From: an uncultured Ruminococcus sp.
Lineage (GTDB): Bacteria; Bacillota; Clostridia; Oscillospirales; Ruminococcaceae
Length of the DNA stretch: 12,763 bases
Assembly: GCA_947173865.1 (NCBI GenBank)
Contig: CAMWGS010000034.1
Coordinates: 1-12,763 of the forward strand
Reading direction: 5' to 3'
Below, in pieces: positions 1 through 7,319 of this stretch. Position 1 is the first letter of the stretch, and each line of letters opens with the position of its first letter. A program made the position numbers and the translations under genes. The notes beneath the pieces are model-generated. The model made no database searches and was not told where the DNA came from. It saw nothing but the letters and a program-made list of their open reading frames with translations.

Positions 1-27
1 TTAAAAATTTAAGATTTGATTTAAGAA

Positions 28-957
28 TCACGATGTAAACTCACTGACTGGTGTAAATTCATCAACCCTGACAAGATAAATCTGCTCATCATTATTTTCC
101 TCAGTAACTACAAGGTAGTCACCGTCAACAGTAAATGTAATTTTATAGCCATATTTATAAATCATTTCTATTTGATTTTCGTTTAACAGGTTATAGAAAT
201 AATAACTTGAGCCAAAAATATCAGTCACATAATCTCCAAGTAAAACTTTTCCGTTTTCTTTAAATTCAAACTGATATGCATATATTGGTACACCATTGAT
301 ATCAATCTTATATTTTCCGTCTTCAACTGCCCCTTCACCTTCCCACTTACCAAGAAAAGCAGTCATGTCAGCATCTCCGAAAGCCGTAAACTCATCAACC
401 TTAGAAAGATAAATTTTTTCATCGTCATCTTCACCACTTACAAGATAGTCGCCTTCGATAGTAAATAACAAAATCTCTCCTAAGTCATCATCAATTTCAA
501 TCTCATTATCACTTGTCATACTCCATGTATAATCAGATTCATCAATCAATTCAGTCATGATGTCACCAAATAATACTTTACCGTCCTCCTGAAAATCCAT
601 CTGCCATACATATAAAGGAATTCTATCTATATTATTTACTTCTTCTCCGTCTACTACTGCTTTTACACATTGCCACTTACCGATAAAAGCAGATTCATCT
701 GAATTTTCGGAATTTTCATTTGTGACTGACTCTGTATCTTCTTCTGATTCAGACTCAGTTTCCTCATTTTCTTCGATTTTGTTTGCTATTTCTTCTGTTT
801 CTTATTCGTTATTGATTTCTGTTGTTACTTTGCTGTCAGATTCTTCGGAAACAGATGATTCCTTTGAAACAGAACTTTCCTTTTCTTCATCTCCGCATGA
901 TACGAAAACACAGGTCATTGTTGTACAAGCCACTAAAAGTGCAAGTAATTTTTTCAT
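28..957 (-). pseudogene. Lipoprotein with two tandem 110-residue repeats, interrupted by an in-frame stop
   Basis: Reading from ATG 957-955 gives a lipoprotein signal peptide (KKLLALL..., Cys21 after F-V-S), an acidic Glu/Ser-rich linker (about residues 22-89), and two homologous modules at residues 90-199 and 200-309. Each module opens with AF(I/L)GKW and closes with (E/D)xIYLxxVDEFT. One in-frame TAA at 804-802 (codon 52, inside the linker) splits the gene; the frame is otherwise open to TGA 30-28. The nearest in-frame ATG after the stop (600-598) lies inside module 1, has no ribosome binding site and lacks the signal peptide, so the 190-codon open stretch is probably not a gene by itself. 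The start is supported by AAGGAG at 963-968. The repeats resemble small beta-rich lipocalin-like/DUF5640-type modules of Clostridia, but I cannot name the family firmly and no function is known. The stop could be a real nonsense mutation or a base-call error; Glu (GAA) is the likely original codon. Confidence 0.8.
31..690 (-). repeat. Tandem duplication: two 330-base coding repeats (690-361 and 360-31)
   Basis: The protein modules starting AFIGKW (base 690) and AFLGKW (base 360) are exactly 330 bases apart. The second ends directly before the stop codon, so both units are 110 codons with no net length difference. Conserved positions include GKW near the start, (M/F)xFxExGKVL(F/L)GD in the first half, GDYLV in the second half and VDEFT at the end. 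The copies have diverged clearly at protein level, so the duplication is old. Confidence 0.85.
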
Positions 958-968
958 AATTTCTCCTT

Positions 969-1021
969 CAAGACTGTTCGTAAATTTGTCTTTCTTTAAA
1001 TACAGACAATTTTAAGTCTTG
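969..1021 (-). promoter_or_regulatory. Nested inverted repeats in the lipoprotein 5' leader
   Basis: The predicted transcript starts near 1021. Its first bases, CAAGACT (1021-1015), are perfectly complementary to AGTCTTG (975-969), which sits directly upstream of the AAGGAG ribosome binding site. Inside this outer 7-bp stem, TTGTCT (1009-1004) can pair with AGACAA (991-986). The leader could therefore fold into a two-tier hairpin between the 5' end and the ribosome binding site. It could protect the 5' end of the mRNA or modulate ribosome access. I recognise no known riboswitch. Confidence 0.5.
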
Positions 1022-1027
1022 CTATAT

Positions 1028-1056
1028 ATTATACCACGAATAAAAATTAAAGTAAA
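1028..1056 (-). promoter_or_regulatory. Sigma-A promoter of the lipoprotein gene
   Basis: On the minus strand, TTTACT (1056-1051) and TATAAT (1033-1028) are separated by 17 bases. The -10 is preceded by TGG, forming an extended -10 (TGnTATAAT) that compensates for the imperfect -35. The predicted transcript start is near 1021, leaving a leader of about 64 bases. It lies between the end of the ABC operon (1153) and the lipoprotein gene, so that gene has its own transcription start. Confidence 0.7.
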
Positions 1057-1152
1057 TGGACGTTTCAGAAACTTTTCAGGCTACTTTACAAATATTATTA
1101 TCAAACTTGCACAAAAAATACGATTCAAAATTGTCATAAGTCATAAACGAAT

Positions 1153-2067
1153 CTACATTACAAGACCTGAACAAACTATTCCTTCTGTAAAGCGTTTCTG
1201 TAAAAAAATGTATAACAGAAGTACAGGTGTAATGGAAATCAGACAGCCCGCTTCTTTCCACACAATCTGTTCCCTTGAACTAAGCTGAACAGTTGCTGTA
1301 TTAAAAAGATTTTTTTTAAGTTCACTGTCAAGGTTTTCAAGAACAAGAGCAACAGTTTTTGTATTTATAAAAAATGCCGTACTCATATAGTGGTCATTCC
1401 AGTACCACACAAACGAAAACAAAAACACCGTAAGAAATGCAGGTAATGCATTAGGAATCATGACTGTTATGAAAGTCTTGAAAGATCCGCACCCGTCAAT
1501 GCACGCTGCGTCCTCCAGTTCTTTCGGAAGTCCTCTGAAAAACTGCCTGAAAATAAGAATCATGAGTCCCGAACGTATACCGTTGCCGGTAAGTGCGGGA
1601 AGATACATTGTAAGCATATTGTCAATAAGATTAACGGTAAACAGACCTTTTATACCAAAATTCATAAATTGTGTATAAAGAGGAAGTGAAATAATCTGAG
1701 GCGGTACAATAATCATCATTATTACTATTCCGAAAAGAAACTTTTTTCCTCTGAAACTGAATCTTGCAAAACCGTAACCCGTAACCGCACATGAACACAC
1801 CTGAACAAGTGAACATCCGACATTAAGAAAAAGTGTATTTTTAAGGGTATTTCCGAAATCCATAGCTTTTATAGTATCTTTAATGACACTCAGCGTAAAA
1901 TTCTGCGGAATCCATATCACAGACGGGTTATTCATGTCGTTCCTTTCCCTGAACGCACAGCTAACCATATATATAACAGGATACATAATTATAAAACCGA
2001 GTCCCGAAAGAATAACAAATCTGAAAAAAGACCATATTTTTTTGGTAAGTTTATTTATACCTGTCAG
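1153..2067 (-). CDS. Carbohydrate ABC transporter permease, MalG-type (second pair), apparent CTG start
   Basis: Inner-membrane subunit of a CUT1-family sugar importer. It shows the BPD_transp_1 pattern, with about six membrane segments and the EAA-loop for ATPase docking at about residues 183-203 (EDAACIDGCGSFKTF...). The first in-frame ATG (1986) falls inside the first membrane helix and has no ribosome binding site. The frame stays open upstream, and AAGGGGG (2081-2075) lies 7 bases before CTG 2067-2065. No in-frame ATG, GTG or TTG occurs between them. From CTG the protein has 304 residues and a normal N-terminus (TGINKLTKKIW then helix 1), matching the usual MalG size, so I choose CTG. 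It starts 12 bases after the stop of the partner MalF-type gene and is the last gene of the operon. Substrate is unknown. Confidence 0.85.
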   Translation of the reverse strand: MTGINKLTKKIWSFFRFVILSGLGFIIMYPVIYMVSCAFRERNDMNNPSVIWIPQNFTLSVIKDTIKAMDFGNTLKNTLFLNVGCSLVQVCSCAVTGYGFARFSFRGKKFLFGIVIMMIIVPPQIISLPLYTQFMNFGIKGLFTVNLIDNMLTMYLPALTGNGIRSGLMILIFRQFFRGLPKELEDAACIDGCGSFKTFITVMIPNALPAFLTVFLFSFVWYWNDHYMSTAFFINTKTVALVLENLDSELKKNLFNTATVQLSSREQIVWKEAGCLISITPVLLLYIFLQKRFTEGIVCSGLVM

Positions 2068-2074
2068 AAAAATT

Positions 2075-2081
2075 CCCCCTT
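2075..2081 (-). promoter_or_regulatory. Ribosome binding site that decides the CTG start
   Basis: AAGGGGG overlaps the TAA stop of the preceding permease and is followed after 7 bases (AATTTTT) by CTG. This is the only good Shine-Dalgarno sequence near the gene. The in-frame ATT at 2073-2071 is only one base from it, too close to be used. Confidence 0.6.
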
Positions 2082-2979
2082 ATTCAGATTCACAGAAGAT
2101 AAATTTATTTAAAACAAAAACAATAATTCCCGTTATCAACATAACCACAACAAAATAAATCCATGACATAGCTGCTTCTTCACCGAATGCCCATTCGTTT
2201 CTCATATCGCTTATACGTTCCATGACTGTATTTAGAGGGCTTGTAAATGAATCTATAACGGTAAAAACGGTATTAACCAAAATAAAAGGGCTTACATACG
2301 GAAAAGTTACTTTCCAGAAATATTCCCACGAAGTAGCACCCTCTATCTGTGCGGCTTCTCTTGCCGAACGTGGAATATTCTGCAATGATGCAAGAAAAAT
2401 AAGTATCTGTATACCACTGCTCCATACAATTCCAAAAATATTGTCCGCAACTGCCGAAATCAAATCACCCGTTTTGTCACTTATTCCGTAAACACCGAGA
2501 AATTCAAGAAGTTCGCCGATTAAATCGGTGGAAAACATCGTTGACGAATTTATAATATCATTGTTTCCCGACATTTCCATGTCATCGCTGATAATTTTAT
2601 ATACAGGACCTGTAACAATAATCACAGGCAGAAAAAACACTGCTCTTGCAAGAGTTCTGCCCCTGAAATTCTGATTAAGTATTACAGCAATAAAAAGTGA
2701 AAATATAATGATAAGCGGAGTTTTCCAAAGCGTTTCAAAAAGCATATCACCAAGATATTCGGTGTATTTTTCGTCCTCGGTAAGTACTTTTATATATTTG
2801 TCTGCTCCTACCCATTCGGTGACGGTTTTTCCCGAATCGACGGTAACTTCACTGAAAGAAAACAATAATGACTTGAAAAGCGGAATCAGAAAAAATATAA
2901 CAGTACCGACAAGCCACACCGAAATAAAGCCATAACCATAAAAGGCTTTTTTCCTTGAATACGGAATTTTCTTTTTCAT
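2080..2979 (-). CDS. Sugar ABC transporter permease, MalF-type (second pair)
   Basis: Inner-membrane channel subunit of a CUT1-type importer, 299 residues. A basic N-terminus (MKKKIPYSRKK) is followed by helix 1 and about five further membrane helices. The EAA-loop lies at about residues 203-222 (AREAAQIEGATSWEYFW). A polar insert of roughly 40 residues between middle helices (about 131-172, starting DDMEMSGNN) is longer than in the first-pair permease at 8205-9098. The ATG overlaps the TGA of the upstream DUF5696 gene by one base (TGATG), and GGAGG just upstream sits inside the end of that gene, indicating translational coupling. Together with the following MalG-type gene it forms the second complete permease pair of the operon. 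Substrate is unknown. Confidence 0.9.
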   Translation of the reverse strand: MKKKIPYSRKKAFYGYGFISVWLVGTVIFFLIPLFKSLLFSFSEVTVDSGKTVTEWVGADKYIKVLTEDEKYTEYLGDMLFETLWKTPLIIIFSLFIAVILNQNFRGRTLARAVFFLPVIIVTGPVYKIISDDMEMSGNNDIINSSTMFSTDLIGELLEFLGVYGISDKTGDLISAVADNIFGIVWSSGIQILIFLASLQNIPRSAREAAQIEGATSWEYFWKVTFPYVSPFILVNTVFTVIDSFTSPLNTVMERISDMRNEWAFGEEAAMSWIYFVVVMLITGIIVFVLNKFIFCESE

Positions 2980-5204
2980 CAGAAAATAATTCCCTCCTCC
3001 AAATAATCCGAAAGTCCTGTAATACTACCGTTACAATCAATTGTCTTATTGTTGAAATCAACTTTTATCACAGTACCGTCCGACCAGACCGAAGTGATGA
3101 AATTCCCTGAGTTTTCAACATTATAATCAACAATTGTTGAATCACTGACAGTTTCTAAAACAGGTTTAAGAATTTTATACTCAGCAGATATTGTGTCAAC
3201 CCATTTTTCATAGTTCGCATAATATAAACCGTCAAATTCAGTATCTTTAAGAACACCTGTTTCCTCATAAATCATGTCACACCGCAGACAGCTCCCCGTA
3301 ACTGCCGACATAAGCAGAAGATTTTCAGCGTCTGGACTTCCGTTTACTGCCGTTGAAGTATAGGGAATAATACCGTGCATGACCATCTGAAAAAACGGTA
3401 TATCTTCATCAAAAAGGTCAAAACCGCTTGACGAAAGAGGAACATTTACAATATGATTTGCATACGGAAAGACATAAGCATTTGCACCGTCGGCAAGTAA
3501 TTTGTCAAATTCAGAAATATTGTCCATGACGATATTCATCGCATCAAAGCGTGAAATTTTATTTTTGCCGTAATCACCATAAAGCGAAGTGGTAAGACTG
3601 CCAAGTGAGACACCTTTCAGTCCTGCACCTGAATAACTCTCTTTAATTTCCGAAAACATTTCACCGAAACACTCAGGAGTAAGAAGCATACTGTGTTTGC
3701 GGAATCTGTCAGGCACTCCGTAAGCCAAATCATAAGGCTGTATTTTTGAATAAGACCCCGAAACCCTCACCGTCGAACCTGAAAACGTACTGAAACCGTT
3801 TCCCGAATTAAAATAAATATTATCCGATACGGGATAAAACTCATAATTATTACTTTCAATAAAATCCAACAAATCCTTGAAATCACTTTTTCCACCGAGC
3901 GTGCGTGAAGGTTTTGCCTTTATGTCAACTTTGTTTTTCATACCGTCGTCAGTCCAGTTTCTGTACGAAACAACCATATCATCAACGCCTTTTTCTTTAA
4001 GTTTTTCAAGAATCACTTTCGCACCGTTATAATCCGTAACGGACTGTTTCATCATAAAAGGAATACCAAAAACGGATTTTTTTCTTTCAGTACCGCCGTA
4101 TAATTCTACATACAGGGAAGAATTATCTGCTTTTTTCTGAATATTACAGTCATTAACAAGATAATTCCTGTAACACTCGGCAACGTCCATATAGCTGACA
4201 TTTTTCTTTGCAACAGGATAATAACGAATTTCAATGTCACCGCACTGTATATCACCGTTTTCAAAAACCGTAAGCCTTTCGCTGTTACTTCCGGCAGTAT
4301 AATATGTATCTGTACTACGCAGAACAAAAGTAAAATTACAGATATTGTAATTACTTCCCGACTGTTCCGAAACTTCCGCAGAAATAAAAGCGTTTGAGTC
4401 GCCCTCCGACGCTATCGCAAGTATAGCGTTATCATCTTTCACTATGCTGTAAACAGGTAAATAAACCTGCTCATTCACCGAATATCTTCTCTCAGGGAAT
4501 AAAGCAATATCGTCACCGTAAATACGCTGACTGTAAGGGCTTGCCCACGTCTTTCCGTTGTTGAAATTTATCAACGCACCGCTTCCGTCGGGAACAATAA
4601 AATAACCGTTTTCCGTATGGTCCGAAGCTCCGAAACTTCCGAGCAGTGTTATTTCAGTAGCGATATTCAAAGGGTCAGTTTCCGTTATTTCAGAAGTTTT
4701 CAGACTTGCTTTCAGACAGTCTTTTTCAAGAGTATAGTCAACATAAAAACTGAAACCTGCACTTTTATAATCATAATGAAGTCTTATTCCACAATCAATG
4801 TCAATAACGCTTACTTCACAAACACTGCTTCCCGAACGCAGAAAATTATTGTCAGAACGTTTTTCGAGAATCCCATAACGCAGAACCGCTGATGACTTTA
4901 ATTCTTCTTTTGTAACCTGTGAAACTTCTTCATCAATGTCACTTTCAGCAGGCGACGACCACCATATATAACCGTCAGACTTATCTTCCAGTCCGAAAAC
5001 GGCGGTTTCATCATATACAAGAAGTCTGAACCTTTCATTTTCTACAGCGGTACGCAGTTCCTTACTGTGAGAAACTTCCGTATAATCATAAACAGTATTT
5101 TTATAAACAACTTCTTTTACGTCATTTTCATCATGACTGTTTCCACATACAGTAATCATAAAAACGGAAATAATACAAATCAAAAACATTCTTATTCTTT
5201 TCAT
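2979..5204 (-). CDS. DUF5696-type lipoprotein, possible glycoside-hydrolase-like surface protein
   Basis: 741-residue exported protein. A signal peptide (MKRIRMFLICIIS...) ends in ITVC with Cys20 as probable lipid site; Val before the Cys is atypical. An N-terminal beta-rich half includes the PDGSGALINF segment near residue 206, which I associate with DUF5696. A YMDVAECYRNYL segment then leads into a C-terminal half of alternating strands and helices, including WTDDGM (about 416-421) and LYGDYG (about 538-543). The end is a beta-rich segment of SVWSDGTVIKVDFNN type. This order (sandwich, barrel-like region, small C-terminal beta domain) recalls retaining glycoside hydrolases. That is inference: no catalytic pair is assigned. 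It starts 15 bases after the Yip1-type gene and its stop overlaps the next permease start. It occupies the position directly before a permease pair where a binding protein would be expected. Confidence 0.8.
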   Translation of the reverse strand: MKRIRMFLICIISVFMITVCGNSHDENDVKEVVYKNTVYDYTEVSHSKELRTAVENERFRLLVYDETAVFGLEDKSDGYIWWSSPAESDIDEEVSQVTKEELKSSAVLRYGILEKRSDNNFLRSGSSVCEVSVIDIDCGIRLHYDYKSAGFSFYVDYTLEKDCLKASLKTSEITETDPLNIATEITLLGSFGASDHTENGYFIVPDGSGALINFNNGKTWASPYSQRIYGDDIALFPERRYSVNEQVYLPVYSIVKDDNAILAIASEGDSNAFISAEVSEQSGSNYNICNFTFVLRSTDTYYTAGSNSERLTVFENGDIQCGDIEIRYYPVAKKNVSYMDVAECYRNYLVNDCNIQKKADNSSLYVELYGGTERKKSVFGIPFMMKQSVTDYNGAKVILEKLKEKGVDDMVVSYRNWTDDGMKNKVDIKAKPSRTLGGKSDFKDLLDFIESNNYEFYPVSDNIYFNSGNGFSTFSGSTVRVSGSYSKIQPYDLAYGVPDRFRKHSMLLTPECFGEMFSEIKESYSGAGLKGVSLGSLTTSLYGDYGKNKISRFDAMNIVMDNISEFDKLLADGANAYVFPYANHIVNVPLSSSGFDLFDEDIPFFQMVMHGIIPYTSTAVNGSPDAENLLLMSAVTGSCLRCDMIYEETGVLKDTEFDGLYYANYEKWVDTISAEYKILKPVLETVSDSTIVDYNVENSGNFITSVWSDGTVIKVDFNNKTIDCNGSITGLSDYLEEGIIF

Positions 5205-5219
5205 AAATCATCACCGTTT

Positions 5220-5849
5220 CTATACTCTTATTCTGTAGACTATTTCCGTGTATACAGTTGAAATGAAAATATAAACCTGCTGAACAAGTGCCATGAAAAG
5301 TACAAGCAGTGCGAGCATTATGAACATTGCAACAACAGTAAGAAATACAGCCGAAAACGTCTTTAAGACCGTGTACTGATGAACCGACTTTACTGCCGAA
5401 AAAATAAGAACGGCAGTCCATAGAGTACATGTAATTTCAATAGCCTGCATGAAAACATATTCATCTCTTACAAGAAAATGAGAAAGAACAGTATTTATAT
5501 ATATCTGAGAAATATACGGAACAAGTGCGTATGCACTGTAAATAAAAATATTTTTCATTGTTCCCTCACCGTCAAGAATTGTACAGACAGACCAGTTTCC
5601 TACAGTCCACGCCATAAAAAGAACTATGGTTTTTATAAAATAAGGAATGATATTAAAAGTCTTATCATATACGGCATAAAACTGAAATCCGTACAGGCGT
5701 TCATGTGTAATTTCCGCAAAGAAAAATAGAATAAGTATACAAAATGCTATTTTCACCGAACCCGATTTCTTCCACCGCATATCTTCAAAGCCCTCAAAAA
5801 TATGTGTTACTGCGTGTTTTAACCACTGTTTCTGTGTAAGATTCATCAT
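5220..5849 (-). CDS. Yip1-family integral membrane protein
   Basis: 209 residues. A short amphipathic N-terminus containing a HIFEGFEDMRWKKSG segment precedes about five hydrophobic helices. The WTVGNWSVCTILDGEGT segment between helices two and three is characteristic of bacterial Yip1-domain proteins. Bacterial members have no established biochemical role. The ATG overlaps the stop of the preceding NHL/TPR gene by four bases (ATGA), and the next gene begins 15 bases after its stop, so it is coupled inside the sugar-transport operon. A role as a membrane partner of the NHL protein or of the permeases is a guess from position. Family assignment rests on pattern recognition only. Confidence 0.75.
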   Translation of the reverse strand: MMNLTQKQWLKHAVTHIFEGFEDMRWKKSGSVKIAFCILILFFFAEITHERLYGFQFYAVYDKTFNIIPYFIKTIVLFMAWTVGNWSVCTILDGEGTMKNIFIYSAYALVPYISQIYINTVLSHFLVRDEYVFMQAIEITCTLWTAVLIFSAVKSVHQYTVLKTFSAVFLTVVAMFIMLALLVLFMALVQQVYIFISTVYTEIVYRIRV

Positions 5850-7306
5850 AAACGCCGTTCACCTCTTTTCTTTATTTTTCCGTATACTGTAAAAGCAATA
5901 ACTGCCGTAAGTAAGACAAAAAATATCTTTCCCGAATTTTCTTTCAGAAACACACTTCTGTATTCCTCGAAAGCCTTGTTGTATAACTCGGAATTTCCCG
6001 CCAGCTTTGAGTATTTCATTGAATTTTTATAATCACCTTTTCTGAGCAGTGCAAAAGCCGTACCGTTATAAGCGTATGTATAGTTACCGTCACGTCTGAG
6101 AACCTCATACCACAAATCAAGGGATTCCGCATAATATCCCGTGTTATAAAGCTCAACTGCCTTGTGTACTGTTTTTCCGAAAGCTGTTTCGGTAAAAACT
6201 GTTATATTGTTTTTTTGTGAGTCAAGAACATAAATATTTTCCCCTGCCGATTCAATCGCCGACGGACTCTTAAAACCGCCTTTCTGTTCTGCAACCGTAC
6301 CCATAATAAAAAGAAGATTACACTCTTCATCATACTGAAAAATATGACCCGTACTGAAATCAAGACAGTTTATATTTCCGTTTTCAGAGATGTCAATATC
6401 ACATATGGACGAATCAGGTATTTTATAATGTGAAGTGTCATATTTCAGCTTATAGTCACCAAATGAAACATATCTGTCCGCAAAAATATTCTTTCCTGCG
6501 GAATTAAGCTTTTTAACCGTATCTGACAAAACAGACGATGACGCAGTACAGGTAAAAATAAAATCACCTTTTATGTCAAAGCTTGTTATTCCCGACGGTA
6601 CTTTTCTTGTACGCCGTGCTTTTTTCTTGTCTGACATGAAAATATTCCTGAAATAATTACCGACCACTTCTAAAGTCGGTTCAATCCTGTTTGCACCATA
6701 AAATCCAATGAATTCCCCCTGCGGACTGAACATCGCACAACCTGTTGTAATATTACCGAGAACAACATATATATTTCCTGCCTTGTCAGCAATTACACGT
6801 TTCGGAAGAAAAGTTTTATTCTGGTCATAAATTTCAGAATCGGGCTTTGTGATTTCAGAAATGACTTCCTTATCATGACTGACAAGAAGTATTCTCGAAT
6901 TCTGTGTATCGGCTATATAAATAATATCGTCCGAAACAAATACACCTTCAGGCTTGTTAAGTGTTGTAAAAGAACCGTCCTGCATTTTAAACTTTTCATA
7001 AATTACGGAAACATTTTCAAGATTGTTGTCAACACCTACAATCCTGTTATTTCCTGTATCAGCGATATAAAAATTATTTCCGTCAAAAAATATGTCACTT
7101 GGTTCGTTAAACGAATCCGCACCTATATCATCACCCGAAACGGTACACTTTTCAATATATCCTGCCTGCGACGGAATAGCGTCACCCCAGCGGTCGTAAT
7201 TATATGAAATGTAGGGGAAAGCATTTACGACCATTAAATTTACAATACGTCCGACAGCCAAAAACGAAAAAATCAGCGTAAAAAATTTTTTTAATATCCT
7301 TTTCAT
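5846..7306 (-). CDS. Exported NHL-repeat protein with TPR-like segment and C-terminal membrane anchor
   Basis: 486 residues from ATG 7306. I prefer this to an ATG 16 codons upstream, which lies within the preceding permease gene, because the sequence after 7306 begins as an export signal (KRILKKFFTLIFSFLAV) and is preceded by GAAAGG and GGGGAG. NHL-type beta-propeller blades are visible at about 65-89 (YIADTGNNRIV), 117-141 (YIADTQNSRIL), 167-185, 300-325 and 345-370. A TPR-like helical pair follows at about 384-448 (LYNTGYYAESLDLWYEVL), then a membrane helix at about 460-476 and a basic tail (KKRGERRL). The predicted layout is a propeller and TPR outside the membrane, anchored at the C-terminus. 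NHL propellers usually bind proteins or ligands, and some are lactonases; no catalytic assignment is possible. It overlaps the Yip1-type gene by four bases. Confidence 0.8.
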   Translation of the reverse strand: MKRILKKFFTLIFSFLAVGRIVNLMVVNAFPYISYNYDRWGDAIPSQAGYIEKCTVSGDDIGADSFNEPSDIFFDGNNFYIADTGNNRIVGVDNNLENVSVIYEKFKMQDGSFTTLNKPEGVFVSDDIIYIADTQNSRILLVSHDKEVISEITKPDSEIYDQNKTFLPKRVIADKAGNIYVVLGNITTGCAMFSPQGEFIGFYGANRIEPTLEVVGNYFRNIFMSDKKKARRTRKVPSGITSFDIKGDFIFTCTASSSVLSDTVKKLNSAGKNIFADRYVSFGDYKLKYDTSHYKIPDSSICDIDISENGNINCLDFSTGHIFQYDEECNLLFIMGTVAEQKGGFKSPSAIESAGENIYVLDSQKNNITVFTETAFGKTVHKAVELYNTGYYAESLDLWYEVLRRDGNYTYAYNGTAFALLRKGDYKNSMKYSKLAGNSELYNKAFEEYRSVFLKENSGKIFFVLLTAVIAFTVYGKIKKRGERRL

Positions 7307-7319
7307 CTCCCCGACCTTT

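Larger units (their letters stand above)
958..1152. other. Intergenic region between the ABC operon and the lipoprotein gene
   Basis: This stretch holds the promoter and structured leader of the lipoprotein gene. Downstream of the operon's last stop codon (1153) I looked for a GC-rich hairpin followed by T residues on the minus strand and found none that convinces. The short palindrome GTTTCTGAAAC near 1065-1075 has no usable loop. Operon transcripts may read through into the lipoprotein gene or end by another mechanism. Confidence 0.5.

Noticed and set aside
28..600. Independent 190-codon gene starting at ATG 600
   Set aside because: The frame continues upstream through TAA 804-802 to a proper lipoprotein start. 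ATG 600 lies inside repeat module 1 and has no ribosome binding site.
722..1015. Plus-strand frame of 97 codons rich in Ser and Phe
   Set aside because: It is the complement of the Glu/Ser-rich lipoprotein linker and signal peptide. It has no ribosome binding site, and its composition is what the opposite strand of such a linker gives.
5131..5430. Minus-strand frame of 99 codons across the Yip1/DUF5696 junction
   Set aside because: It overlaps two well-supported genes in another frame and has a Cys-rich random-looking composition.
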